From Gammaproteobacteria bacterium (lineage in GTDB: Bacteria > Pseudomonadota > Gammaproteobacteria > Steroidobacterales > Steroidobacteraceae): a stretch of DNA of 64,000 nucleotides. The translations under genes and the position numbers were made by a program. Positions 24,615-34,612 of the stretch are shown in pieces. Every line of letters begins with the position of its first letter. Position 1 is the stretch's first letter. The DNA lies in assembly GCA_028293765.1 (NCBI GenBank), contig JAQGOG010000089.1, positions 91,095 to 155,094 on the forward strand, in the 5' to 3' direction. Below the pieces are notes generated by a model that ran no database searches, was not told the DNA's origin, and worked only from the letters and a program-made list of their open reading frames with translations.

Positions 24615-26165
24615 ATGACTCACGTAAAGAACCGAGTTCGCCGCGCGCCGGCACTGTTGTCACTGCTCGCCAGTGGTCTGGGCCTGCTTAATGCGGCACC
24701 CACGCTGGCTGCAGTGCCGGGCATCACAGGCACCACCTTCAACTTGGTGGCGGCCGATGCTTACACCATCCAACCGGACGGCGCGACCCTGTACTCCTGG
24801 GGCTATGGATGCGCCACCCAGCCGGCGCGAACCGAATTCCTGCCGGCTGTCGGCAACGGACCCGCCCCTGTGTGTCCGACCATGCAGTCGCCGGGCCCGA
24901 CACTGATCGTAACGGAAAACCAGACCGTGAAGGTTGTTCTCAAGAACACCTTGCCGAAGGCGGCCGGCAACACCTCAATCGTGTTTCCGGGATTTAGCGT
25001 CTCGGCTTCAGGCGACACGCCCGGGCTGCTCGCGAACGAAGCGGCTCCCGGTGAGACGGTCACCTACACCTTCGTAGCCGAACATCCCGGGACCTACTCC
25101 TACTACAGCGGCTCGCAGTCCGAACTGCAGATTGAGATGGGCATGTTTGGCGCGGTCATCGTACTGCCGGCGAACGATCACGTTCCGGCCAAATGTGTCA
25201 ATCAGGGCACGTATTCACTCGCCAAGGCCGCCTACAACAACCCCGGCGCCTGCTATGACCGCGAGTACCTGTTCCAATTCAGCGAAGCCGATGCGCGCGT
25301 GCACCAAGCCGTGGACGACCAGGTGCATACAGCCGGCCCGACCGGTTCCGCTTCCGGTTCGCTCAATGTATCGATGGATCCGTATCAGCCGCAGTATTTC
25401 CTGGTGAACGGCCGCTCCATGCCGGATGACATGGACGCCCCGTACGCAACCAGCTACCTACACCAGCCGTACAACGGCAACCCGCACATGCATCCGGGCG
25501 AACTGGTGCTGATGCGGATCATCGGCCAGGGCCGCATCCAGCATCCGTTTCACTTCCACGGCAACCATGCGCGTGTGCTGGCCCGTGACGGCAATCTGCT
25601 GCTGAGCACCGACGGTACCTCGCTGGCCGGTCCGCTGCTGTTTACGACGCCGACAGTGCCCGGTCAGAGCCAGGATCAAATCTTCGCGTGGACGGGGCAG
25701 GGCCTGAACTGGGACGTATACGGACGTACGCAATCGCATACCTGCAACGGCGTGACGATTGCCGCAGCCATAGCAAACCTTGCTACGGCGCCTCACAGCC
25801 AGGCCACGGATGCCGATCTGACGTTGGCTGGCAAGTTCGGAATATATACCAGCCCGTTTGACGCCACGACGAAAGAATGGTGTCCGGATCACGGCAAGGA
25901 CATTCCGGTCGCGCCGCCCGATCCGCAGGCGGTGGCCAACGGTTTGTGGTACGGCGGCACGCCATACCTCGGCATGCAGTCTGCCAACCCGACGCCATTG
26001 CCCCCGGGAGCGGTGCGACAGAATTCGGATGCCGGCTATGCCTTCATGTGGCACTCACACAATGAGCGCGAAATCACGACGAACAATGTGTTTCCTGGCG
26101 GAATGATGATGATGCTCATCATCGATTCTCCAAATTCGACGTTGTCCATCGACGAGACGAAGTGA
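24615..26165 (+). CDS. secreted multicopper oxidase-like protein, chain 2 (HPFHFHG + WHSH motifs)
   Basis: A 516-residue exported protein with a signal peptide to about residue 32 (APTLA-AVPG). The N-terminal cupredoxin domain has NTSIVFPGFS where oxidases carry HxHG, and YSYYSGSQSELQIEMGMFG where they carry HSH, so it is ligand-poor. The C-terminal domain has HPFHFHGNH (His310, 313, 315, 318) and MWHSHNERE (His480, His482) ending FPGGMMMM. No HCH motif is present. The motifs complement those of chain 1. GGAG precedes ATG 24615. The WHSH-(N)-FPGGMM ending is what I recall from MofA-type manganese-oxidase relatives. Confidence 0.85.
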   Translation: MTHVKNRVRRAPALLSLLASGLGLLNAAPTLAAVPGITGTTFNLVAADAYTIQPDGATLYSWGYGCATQPARTEFLPAVGNGPAPVCPTMQSPGPTLIVTENQTVKVVLKNTLPKAAGNTSIVFPGFSVSASGDTPGLLANEAAPGETVTYTFVAEHPGTYSYYSGSQSELQIEMGMFGAVIVLPANDHVPAKCVNQGTYSLAKAAYNNPGACYDREYLFQFSEADARVHQAVDDQVHTAGPTGSASGSLNVSMDPYQPQYFLVNGRSMPDDMDAPYATSYLHQPYNGNPHMHPGELVLMRIIGQGRIQHPFHFHGNHARVLARDGNLLLSTDGTSLAGPLLFTTPTVPGQSQDQIFAWTGQGLNWDVYGRTQSHTCNGVTIAAAIANLATAPHSQATDADLTLAGKFGIYTSPFDATTKEWCPDHGKDIPVAPPDPQAVANGLWYGGTPYLGMQSANPTPLPPGAVRQNSDAGYAFMWHSHNEREITTNNVFPGGMMMMLIIDSPNSTLSIDETK

Positions 26166-26173
26166 GGCCGCCA

Positions 26174-29100
26174 ATGGAAATGTTCGGGAGAAAGTTCATG
26201 CCTTACGAATACATTAAGTCACTCCTTCGGACAGTGGCGATCACGGTTCCTGTGATGCTCGCCGGCGGTATCGCCTTGGCGCAGACCACCGCCAATCTGA
26301 CGGCTGCAAGGATGAGTGCAACGCTTCCCGATGGCGCTGCGGTGCCAATGTGGGGCTACTGCCAAACCGCAACCTCAGGAGATGCTTGCCCATCAACGGC
26401 CTGGGCTCCGGGGCCGACCATCGTCGTGCCGACGGATTCCACCGGCTTCGGCAGCCTGACCATCAATCTATCCAATAGTCTGCCGATCAACACCTCGATC
26501 GTCATTCTTGGACAGGCCGGTGGCGGCATGGGTGCGTCCTTGCCGCGCGAGGAGAGTCCAACTGGCGGCACACACGCTAGACAGGGCGTAACATGGCCCT
26601 CTACAGGCACGCCGTGCCCAGCGAATGCTGCGACGCAGGATCCTCCCTGTACCGACCCCACGTTTGCCCCTTCGGGCCAACAGTCCCGTGCGCTAGCTTT
26701 TGGTGTTGAGGCGCCTGCAGGTGGTAACAATGCGTACAGTTGGACGCACCTGCGCCCGGGTACTTATCTCTACGAGACCGGATCGCTGCCCTCGCTGCAG
26801 GCTCCGATGGGCCTGTACGGTGTCCTGGTTGTGACTCAGGCGCCGACCGCGACTCTTGCAGGCGATGCATATCCGAATAAGACGGTTGTCGTGAACAAGG
26901 TCACGACGCCGGGTGCAGCGTATGACGCTGATGTCACGGTACTCTTAAGCGAAGTCGACCCGCGGCAAAACGCGGCAGTTGATGCCGCAGCGGCCGGTAA
27001 AGCTGACCCCCTCAAGCTGTTCAATGATTCATCGTGCACGACGTCGACCCCTTGCTATCCGCCGGTGGTCAACTACGCACCGACCTATTTCCTGATCAAT
27101 GGTCACGCCTTCAATCCCACTCGCCCGGCAGACTCAGGCTTCGCCTTCTCTGGCAACGCCGCCGTAAGCGGTAACGTGCTGGTACGCTTGGTGAATGCGG
27201 GCCTGCGCATGCATGTGCCTTCGATCGTCGGCGTCAAGTCGGTGAACGTGGTTGCCGAAGACGGCAACCTGGCTCCTGGCACACCGAAGAAGCAAAGCCA
27301 CATCCTCATGGCCGCCGGCAAAACCTACGATGTGACTTTTAAACCGACGCAGACGACGGCAGGACTCTTCGACAATGTTTCGTTGCCGATCTTCGATCGC
27401 GCGCTCAACCTGACTAGCGGCAATCTCGATCACCAGTCGGTCGTGGCCAACAGCGGAATGCTCGCCTTCCTGGCTATGCAGCCCGCCAAAGCAACTGTGG
27501 GCGATACCGGCTCGGGCGGCGCCGCTGTGCCGGCCGCGCTGCAAGCTGTTGTGGTCCCCGATGTATTCGCAACCCCGGTTGGTACGCCCGTGAACGGTAA
27601 CGTGCTGACCAATGATATCAACGTCGTTACTGCTGCAGTGACGAGTACGGCGACAAAGATGGGTGGCGTCGTTACGTTGGCTACGGACGGAAGCTTTATA
27701 TATACACCGCCACCACCAGATTCCAGCGGCAATGCGTTCGTGGGCCAAGATGCATTTACTTATAACGGAAACGGCAGCGCCGCGCTCTCGGCAGTAGTGA
27801 CCATAACAGTCGGCACCACTGCGCTCCCGATTGCCGTCGCCGATACGGGTGCCGCCGCTTTTACCAGCAACGTCGCCAGCCTGTACAAGTCCGGCGCGCC
27901 TGGCGTGTTGGCCAACGACACGGCCTCTGACGGCAAGACCATTGTCGGTCTCAGCGCGGTGCTCGAGGCCAATCAAGATTGCGCTAGCGTCGACTTGCAG
28001 CCGGATGGCAGCTTCACGGCCGTACCGAGCACGGCTGGAACACCCTGCAACTTCACGTATCGCGCGAAGAATGAGATGGGCGCTGTCAGCAAGGTGGCGG
28101 CCAAGGCGACCGTCAACTTCGCAGCGGGGTCCGGTCTCGCCGTGACGGTGCAAGACACCCAAGATCCTTTACCAACAGGAGCGATTGGTGACTACAGTTG
28201 GGTAATCGAGGAAGACACGACGTTCTTCCATGACCCGAAGACCCCGGGCGCCACGAATACGCTGGCCACCAATTTCCACAAGAGCTACATGCCGGTGTTG
28301 GCCACCGGCTGCACTGGGCCCTACAGCTGCGGTGACAAGAACACGGTCGGCGGCACAGCGATTGCGCCGCGCACGCGTTCCTTGCCCGCAGATGTGGTGC
28401 TCGACCCGAACAAGCGCTACTTCATCTCGATTCTGCCCGGCGATGCCGACCAGGGCAGTGCAGCCTATAACGCCGACGGCTCGGTCGCCGTCACCAGTTT
28501 TGGCCACACCATGGGCGGCGTGCCGATTGCGGCCGGTCAGCAGGCGGCGACGGTACTGGTCGCGCGCAACCCGCTGCCGCCGTCGCAGCTCAGCGTCATC
28601 GTGTTCGAGGACAACAACCCGACCAACGGCGGCGTCGACGACAACGAGCAGGGGCTCGGCGGGTTCACGATCAATTTGTACGACACTCGCGGCAGCTCCG
28701 GCGATCCGGCTGGCCTGATGACCTATGACCTGTCGGCCATGCCATTCACCAATTCGTTGGCGAACCAAACGGACAGCATCACGCATATCAACCTCTGTCC
28801 GCTGACCACGCCCTCGGGCACCATCATTACCTGTCCGGAACTCGACAGCAGCGGCCAACCCTCGCCGCTGGCCGGCATGGCTTTGATCAAGAACATCAAC
28901 CCGGGCCGATATGACGTCTGGGCCACGCCGGGCGCTGATCGCGCCATCAAAGGCGAGCAGTGGGTGCAGGTCTCGACCCTCGAAGGCACGCACGCGAACG
29001 ACACCTTCATCAAGCCGGGCGAGCCGCCGTACTGGCAGGAGTTCGGCCCGCCGGGCTTCCACTCATTCATCGGCTTCATCAATCCGGCTCACATCAAAGC

Positions 29101-32100
29101 CGTGACTACGGCGCAGCACGGCACGACGACCGTCACGGGTCGCGTTCCCAGCCTGCACATGGATCGGCCGCGTCCGACCATGGCGAACCTGAACAATAGC
29201 TGCGCTACCGCCACGAATGCCGATGGCTCGCCGATCGATCCCACGGATGCGAGCTGCCGCGCGACGCTAAATTCGAGCCCGTGCTACGTGGCCGTGAATT
29301 CCAGTTCCGGCACCGGCGCGACGGTGGCACTGAGCACTTGCGACAAGAACGGCAACTTCTCGATCGCCGGGGTTCCGGCCGGCCAGCACGAGTTGGTCAT
29401 CTGGGACCAATGGCTCGACCAGATCATCGCCTACAAGGCGCTGACGGTTCCCACCGGCGCGTCGACCGTGAGTGCCGGCGACATCCCGGTATTCAGCTGG
29501 TTCACGCGCGTCGAGCAGTCGGCGTACCAGGACCTGAACGGCAACGGCATCCGCGATTCCGGTGAGCCGGGAGTGTCGCAGATCCCGATGAACGTCCGCT
29601 TCCGCGACGGCAGTATCTCGAATTTCCTGTCGACCGACTCCCAGGGCTCGGTGACGGCCAATGAGCTGTTCCCGCTGTTCAACTGGTACGTGTTGGAATC
29701 CGATACCACCCGCTACACGGGCACGGGCGTAATGACCGCCTATGACGCCGGCGGCAAGCCCGACGCGAACACCACGAGCGTGGATGACCTCAACGGCGTG
29801 CACCATAACGGGGTCGACTATCGCGGGATTCTCAATTCGAAAGAATCTTATGAGCTGCCGGCGGCACTGCAGGTCCCGAACGCTCAATACACGCCGGGTA
29901 CGACCCAGCGCATCGACCCGGGCACCACGCTCACCGAGGGCACCCAGGGCTATATCAACCAGACCGCCCATGTGGACTGGGGCAAGCGCCCTTATGTGTC
30001 GGGTGAGAACGGCGGCATCACGGGCATGGTGTACTACGCCTCGACCCGCGGTTTCGATGATCCGAGCCTCGAAGTGCAGTTCTCCTGGGAACCGGGCGTT
30101 GCCGGGGTGCCTGTGAACCTCTACCAAGAGTTCAAGAACCCCGACGGCAGCGTCACGAAGATCCTGGTCGATCACACCACCACCTCGAGCTGGGACGCCT
30201 CGACTGCGCAGATGTACTGCCCGGGTGAGCCCGACTATGACGCAACCCAGGGCACCGGCGATCCGTTCGTCAATGTGACGATGGCACAGGCTCAGGTGGC
30301 GAAGGGACAGAGTGCTGCGTCCGCCAAGACCGCCTGCTATGACGGTCAGCACAGCTTCAACCAGATCCAGCCGGCGGTGTACGACGGGCGCTACAAGTTC
30401 CCAACGTCCAATTGCGCGGCCACGGTCTGCGTGCAGAACCCGGCGATTGCGACCCTTAAACTCACGGGCAAGGCCGCTGCGGGTACGTCGCCCACCGTGC
30501 TGCCCAATGGCAACTACATCGTCGAGCTGGTGGTGCCGCCCGGCTATGAGATCGTCAAGGAAGAGGACAAGAACATCCTCATCGGCGACACCTACATTGC
30601 GCCCTATGCGATCACCCAGTTCATGGGCGTCGGCAACATCTTCATCGTTCCCGATCAGGCCACGCTGAATGACGCCAACGTGCCGGGCGGCAACCTGGCC
30701 AGCGCGTTTCCGTCCTGCGTCGGTACGCCGCACCTGGTGCCCGACTATCTGACACTGTTCCCGGACAACGCGCAGGACTCGCCGTATGCGGGTCAGATGC
30801 GTCCGCTGTGCGATCACAAAGAAGTCGGCGTGACCGATCAAGGCCAGGGCGGCGCGGACTTTCAGCTGTTCACGCAGACCCCCATCGCCGGGCACATCAG
30901 CGGCATCATGCTGAATGATGCGGCCGCCGAATTTGATCCCTACAACCCGGCATTCCTGGAAAAAGCGTCGCTGCCGAATGCGCCCATCTCGGTGCGTGAC
31001 TCCAACGGCGTCGAAATTCAGCGCGTGTACAACGACCGCTACGGCACGTTCAACAACTTGGTGCCCTCGACCTGGGAAGCCAACATCCCGAACCCCAGCG
31101 GCTACGCGCCCAACATGCTCACCTATTGCATGAACGATCCGGGTCCGATCGCCGATCCGAGCGGTGCGCTCGATCCCAAGACGCACAAGGTCCGCCTGAT
31201 CGCCGACCCCATGTACAACCCGATGTTCAGCAACTTCTGCTACAACTGGCCGTCGATGCCGGGCATCACGACGTACCTCGATACGCCGGTGCTGCCGGTC
31301 TCGGCCTACGCGTCGGCCTCGAGCTATGAGCCGGTGGACTGCGCGTATCCCGCGAGCACCCCGGCGATATATCGCGTCGATGGCAGCAACGCCTTTACCG
31401 GTGCGCCGGCCAACGTCGGTCCGGTAGTCGATCTCGCCACGGGGCGCACGCTGACCATCACGGCCCTGGGCGATGTGCAGGTTCCCAACCCTGCCTATGA
31501 AGGTCCCAATGCCGTGTCGATCACCTGCCCGGAAGGCGTGACCTGCAGCCAGCCCAACCAGCCGAAGATCACGCGGCACTACGGGTTCGGCGATACGGCG
31601 GGTACCGTGCAAGTTGGCAGCTTGACGTTGAACGTGGCTGCGAGCGACTGGTCGGACAAGACGATCGTCGCGACGGTGCCTGATTCGTTTACGGGGTCCC
31701 TGGCCGGTGAATTGGTCGTAACCAACTCCACACGGGTCAAGTCGATCGACACGGTCACCGTGACGATCGGCAGGAACCTCAAGGCCGCCTACGTCGCGCC
31801 GCCGGTGCTGGGTACTTCGACCGCCACGTCTCTTGCGCACCCGATCCAGGATGCGATCGACGCGGCGAAGCCGGGTGATCTCATCATCGTCGATGCCGGC
31901 AACTATTCTGAATTCGTGATCATGGATCGCCCGGTGCGCCTGCAGGGCGTCGGCGCGGCCGCCACGGTCATCAATGCGACCAAGTATCCGAACCAGAAAG
32001 TGGACCACTGGCGCACGCGCATCAATAAGCTGTTTGGTCTCGACAATCAGGGAAATACTCTGACTGGCCCGGCGGGCACCGATCCGGCGGTGGATCCGCT

Positions 32101-34501
32101 GCCGGGACAGGAGATCACGGGTGGCGTGGTGCTGCTCGAGCCCTCGGTGCTGTCGACTGAAGAAGGCGCGGGCATCACGGTCGTCGCCAAGGGCTACCGG
32201 TCCGACGGCACGACACCGCTGGGCAGCGGCAACGTCGATTGCGGCAACATCCACAACTTCCGCTGCAGAACCGCGCGCATCGACGGCCTCGCCGTCACCG
32301 GCGGTGACGCCGGCGGTGGCATCTACGTCAACGGCTGGGCGCATGGCCTCGAGATCTCGAACAATCGTGTGTACGGCAATGCCGGACCGTTCGCGGGCGG
32401 CGTGCGCATCGGCCAGCCGTACCTTGAGGGTCAGGTGCTCAGCAACAATTTCTCGGGCTTCAAGTACGACGAGAACATCCTGGTGCATCACAACGCGATC
32501 ACCAATAACGGCACGGTCGAGGGCAATGCGGCGGCGGGCGCCACCGCGGCTGCCGCCGGCGGCGCGGGTGGTGGTCTGTCGATCTGCGCGGGCAGCGACG
32601 GCTACAAGGTGACCGGCAACTGGATCTGCGGCAACTACTCGAGCAGCGACGGTGGCGGCATCGGCCACATCGGCCTGAGCACCAAGGGCCTGATCCAAGG
32701 CAACAAGATCCTCTTCAACGAGAGCTACAATCAGTCCGGTGCGCAATTTGGCGGCGGCCTGGTGATCGAAGGCGAGGGCGGAACCGGCACCACGCTGACG
32801 CTCGGCACGGGCAACGTGGCCGTGGATCAGAACCTGATTCTCGGCAACTTCTCGCGCGCGGGCAGCGGCGGCGGCATTCGCTTGCAGAGCGTCAACGGCG
32901 CCGAGCTGCGCATCCGTCAACTCGACCCCTGGCGCGTCACGGTCACGAACAACATGATCGTGAACAACGTCGCGGCGTGGGCCGGAGCGGGCATCTCGCT
33001 CGCCGATACGCTCTACAGCAACATCGTCGGCAACACGATCGCTTCCAATGACAGCACCGGAATCGCCGGCAACCTGTTCAATACGCAGATGACCACGGGC
33101 AACACAGGTCCGACCACGGCCGTGCCAAACCCGGCCGGTATCAGCTCGGAGCTGACCTCGCAACAGCTGCTGGAGGCGCTGCCGATTGATGAACGTGCCG
33201 AGAACCGGATCTCCAATCCGCGTCTGGTCAACGACATCGTCTGGCGCAACCGATCGTTCTTTTTCAACATGGACGGCGGAGCGCCGACGACTCATCTGCC
33301 GCAGCTGAGTCCGTCCAATAAGTGGACGGACGCGCTGGCCGCCAGCAAACCCGCGCTCGGTACGCCGGGCGCCGACGGCTGCACGACTGCGGACGTCTAC
33401 TGGGACCTCGGTGTAGTGGGTGATACTTCGCCCACCATGCCTGTGTCGCGCCCGGCAATCCGGCCAGGCAACACGCTGCTGTCGGGCAAGCCGAACCTGG
33501 TGAAGTCCTACTGCAACGCTTCGCGTGCGGTGCCGGGCCTGCAGTTCGAGCCGGGCACGCCGTTCCAGCCCGCCTTCAACATCAGCGTCGCCGCGACCCT
33601 GGATGAATCGGGCAACTTCGTCGACCTGCACTTCGGACCGCTCTCGCTGCAGGACCAGGCCTCGGGCACGGTCGTCAACGGTGACTATCACATTGCCGGC
33701 CAAAGTGGTGATGCGTTCGACACCGGCGTGGCTCCGAATGTGGGTCAGTACGGGGCGCACGATTACGACGGCGATACCCGTCCGCAGTTCTCGGCCTATG
33801 ACAAGGGTGCGGATGAGCTGCGCCTGCCGGCGCCGATCGTCACGCTGTCGGCTACGTCGTTGAGTTTCTCCACTGTGCAGGGCACGGCGGCGGCGACGCA
33901 GACGATCACAGTGACGAATGTCGGGGACGCGAACCTGACCGGCATCGCGGTGAGCATCACAGGCGCGTTCTCGCAGTCGAACACCTGCACTGACCCGATC
34001 GGCTTCGCGCCTGGCAGCAACACGTGCACGATCACGGTCAGCTTCACGGGGACCCCTGTGTCGAACAACTACAACGGCACATTGGCGGTCACGGACAACG
34101 CGGTGCCCAGTCCGCAGTCGGTGACCCTCCACGGCGCAGTCGTGGCCCGGTCGGTGCGGGGCGCCTTCACGCCCTCGCCGGCGGCCTGGACGCAGGGCCA
34201 AACTGGCGCCCTGAACGACCGGGTGATCACTCTGAGGGCCAATACGGCGAACAATGCGCCGCTGGTCATTCAGAGCATTCCCACCGTGACGTCGCAGGGT
34301 GCACGTTTCTCGATCACGTCCACTACCTGTACTGCCAATCTGGCATTGCCGGCGGGTAATGCCTGCACTGTGACCGTGCGCTATGTGACTCGCGGCACCG
34401 CCGCGCAGCGTAATGCCGGCGCCTCGCTGAATGTGCAGACCAATGCAACGAATCCGGTGAATGCCACTGGTCTCATCAGCGACAACCTCAACGGTGGTTA
34501 A
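26174..34501 (+). CDS. giant secreted multidomain protein: ligand-poor cupredoxin, SdrD-B-like and beta-helix domains
   Basis: About 2,775 residues. A signal peptide ends near residue 37. Cupredoxin-like domains at about 38-228 and 296-436 resemble chain 2 (PGTYLYETGS, MGLYGVLVV, YFLINGHAFNP) but lack HxH motifs. Then follow cadherin/VCBS-type repeats (about 459-656; NVLTNDIN, DGSFIYTP), SdrD-B/carboxypeptidase-regulatory-like repeats (about 669-1650; DLNGNGIRDSGEPG), a TIG/IPT-like part (about 1738-1873), a right-handed beta-helix (about 1876-2366; DAIDAAKPGDLIIVDAGNYS) and C-terminal choice-of-anchor-D-like Ig domains (about 2553-2775). ATG 26174 follows GAGG; ATG 26198 with GGGAG seven bases upstream gives a shorter signal peptide, and GTG 26162 overlaps the previous stop. 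Probably a surface scaffold. Confidence 0.85.
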   Translation: MEMFGRKFMPYEYIKSLLRTVAITVPVMLAGGIALAQTTANLTAARMSATLPDGAAVPMWGYCQTATSGDACPSTAWAPGPTIVVPTDSTGFGSLTINLSNSLPINTSIVILGQAGGGMGASLPREESPTGGTHARQGVTWPSTGTPCPANAATQDPPCTDPTFAPSGQQSRALAFGVEAPAGGNNAYSWTHLRPGTYLYETGSLPSLQAPMGLYGVLVVTQAPTATLAGDAYPNKTVVVNKVTTPGAAYDADVTVLLSEVDPRQNAAVDAAAAGKADPLKLFNDSSCTTSTPCYPPVVNYAPTYFLINGHAFNPTRPADSGFAFSGNAAVSGNVLVRLVNAGLRMHVPSIVGVKSVNVVAEDGNLAPGTPKKQSHILMAAGKTYDVTFKPTQTTAGLFDNVSLPIFDRALNLTSGNLDHQSVVANSGMLAFLAMQPAKATVGDTGSGGAAVPAALQAVVVPDVFATPVGTPVNGNVLTNDINVVTAAVTSTATKMGGVVTLATDGSFIYTPPPPDSSGNAFVGQDAFTYNGNGSAALSAVVTITVGTTALPIAVADTGAAAFTSNVASLYKSGAPGVLANDTASDGKTIVGLSAVLEANQDCASVDLQPDGSFTAVPSTAGTPCNFTYRAKNEMGAVSKVAAKATVNFAAGSGLAVTVQDTQDPLPTGAIGDYSWVIEEDTTFFHDPKTPGATNTLATNFHKSYMPVLATGCTGPYSCGDKNTVGGTAIAPRTRSLPADVVLDPNKRYFISILPGDADQGSAAYNADGSVAVTSFGHTMGGVPIAAGQQAATVLVARNPLPPSQLSVIVFEDNNPTNGGVDDNEQGLGGFTINLYDTRGSSGDPAGLMTYDLSAMPFTNSLANQTDSITHINLCPLTTPSGTIITCPELDSSGQPSPLAGMALIKNINPGRYDVWATPGADRAIKGEQWVQVSTLEGTHANDTFIKPGEPPYWQEFGPPGFHSFIGFINPAHIKAVTTAQHGTTTVTGRVPSLHMDRPRPTMANLNNSCATATNADGSPIDPTDASCRATLNSSPCYVAVNSSSGTGATVALSTCDKNGNFSIAGVPAGQHELVIWDQWLDQIIAYKALTVPTGASTVSAGDIPVFSWFTRVEQSAYQDLNGNGIRDSGEPGVSQIPMNVRFRDGSISNFLSTDSQGSVTANELFPLFNWYVLESDTTRYTGTGVMTAYDAGGKPDANTTSVDDLNGVHHNGVDYRGILNSKESYELPAALQVPNAQYTPGTTQRIDPGTTLTEGTQGYINQTAHVDWGKRPYVSGENGGITGMVYYASTRGFDDPSLEVQFSWEPGVAGVPVNLYQEFKNPDGSVTKILVDHTTTSSWDASTAQMYCPGEPDYDATQGTGDPFVNVTMAQAQVAKGQSAASAKTACYDGQHSFNQIQPAVYDGRYKFPTSNCAATVCVQNPAIATLKLTGKAAAGTSPTVLPNGNYIVELVVPPGYEIVKEEDKNILIGDTYIAPYAITQFMGVGNIFIVPDQATLNDANVPGGNLASAFPSCVGTPHLVPDYLTLFPDNAQDSPYAGQMRPLCDHKEVGVTDQGQGGADFQLFTQTPIAGHISGIMLNDAAAEFDPYNPAFLEKASLPNAPISVRDSNGVEIQRVYNDRYGTFNNLVPSTWEANIPNPSGYAPNMLTYCMNDPGPIADPSGALDPKTHKVRLIADPMYNPMFSNFCYNWPSMPGITTYLDTPVLPVSAYASASSYEPVDCAYPASTPAIYRVDGSNAFTGAPANVGPVVDLATGRTLTITALGDVQVPNPAYEGPNAVSITCPEGVTCSQPNQPKITRHYGFGDTAGTVQVGSLTLNVAASDWSDKTIVATVPDSFTGSLAGELVVTNSTRVKSIDTVTVTIGRNLKAAYVAPPVLGTSTATSLAHPIQDAIDAAKPGDLIIVDAGNYSEFVIMDRPVRLQGVGAAATVINATKYPNQKVDHWRTRINKLFGLDNQGNTLTGPAGTDPAVDPLPGQEITGGVVLLEPSVLSTEEGAGITVVAKGYRSDGTTPLGSGNVDCGNIHNFRCRTARIDGLAVTGGDAGGGIYVNGWAHGLEISNNRVYGNAGPFAGGVRIGQPYLEGQVLSNNFSGFKYDENILVHHNAITNNGTVEGNAAAGATAAAAGGAGGGLSICAGSDGYKVTGNWICGNYSSSDGGGIGHIGLSTKGLIQGNKILFNESYNQSGAQFGGGLVIEGEGGTGTTLTLGTGNVAVDQNLILGNFSRAGSGGGIRLQSVNGAELRIRQLDPWRVTVTNNMIVNNVAAWAGAGISLADTLYSNIVGNTIASNDSTGIAGNLFNTQMTTGNTGPTTAVPNPAGISSELTSQQLLEALPIDERAENRISNPRLVNDIVWRNRSFFFNMDGGAPTTHLPQLSPSNKWTDALAASKPALGTPGADGCTTADVYWDLGVVGDTSPTMPVSRPAIRPGNTLLSGKPNLVKSYCNASRAVPGLQFEPGTPFQPAFNISVAATLDESGNFVDLHFGPLSLQDQASGTVVNGDYHIAGQSGDAFDTGVAPNVGQYGAHDYDGDTRPQFSAYDKGADELRLPAPIVTLSATSLSFSTVQGTAAATQTITVTNVGDANLTGIAVSITGAFSQSNTCTDPIGFAPGSNTCTITVSFTGTPVSNNYNGTLAVTDNAVPSPQSVTLHGAVVARSVRGAFTPSPAAWTQGQTGALNDRVITLRANTANNAPLVIQSIPTVTSQGARFSITSTTCTANLALPAGNACTVTVRYVTRGTAAQRNAGASLNVQTNATNPVNATGLISDNLNGG

Positions 34502-34544
34502 TGCGCCGTTGATCACGGACGAGAAAGATGTAGCGCTCTCTAAA

Positions 34545-34576
34545 CTACCCGCAGGTCCGCCTGCGGGTAGCCTTTT
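34545..34576 (+). terminator. intrinsic terminator after the giant gene
   Basis: CTACCCGCAGG (34545-34555) and CCTGCGGGTAG (34560-34570) form a perfect 11-bp stem with a TCCG loop, followed by CCTTTT. It is 44 bases after the giant gene's stop. It separates the three structural genes from the downstream cluster, or attenuates read-through into it. Confidence 0.85.
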
Positions 34577-34612
34577 AAGCTCATCGGCTGCGAGTTACGA
34601 AGTTATCCAGTA

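Noticed and set aside
29267..34516. A 1,749-codon open frame antisense to the giant gene
   Set aside because: Its protein is a low-complexity Arg/His/Ala/Val-rich string with no domains. It mirrors the codon bias of the sense gene, whose translation has clear domains and a signal peptide.
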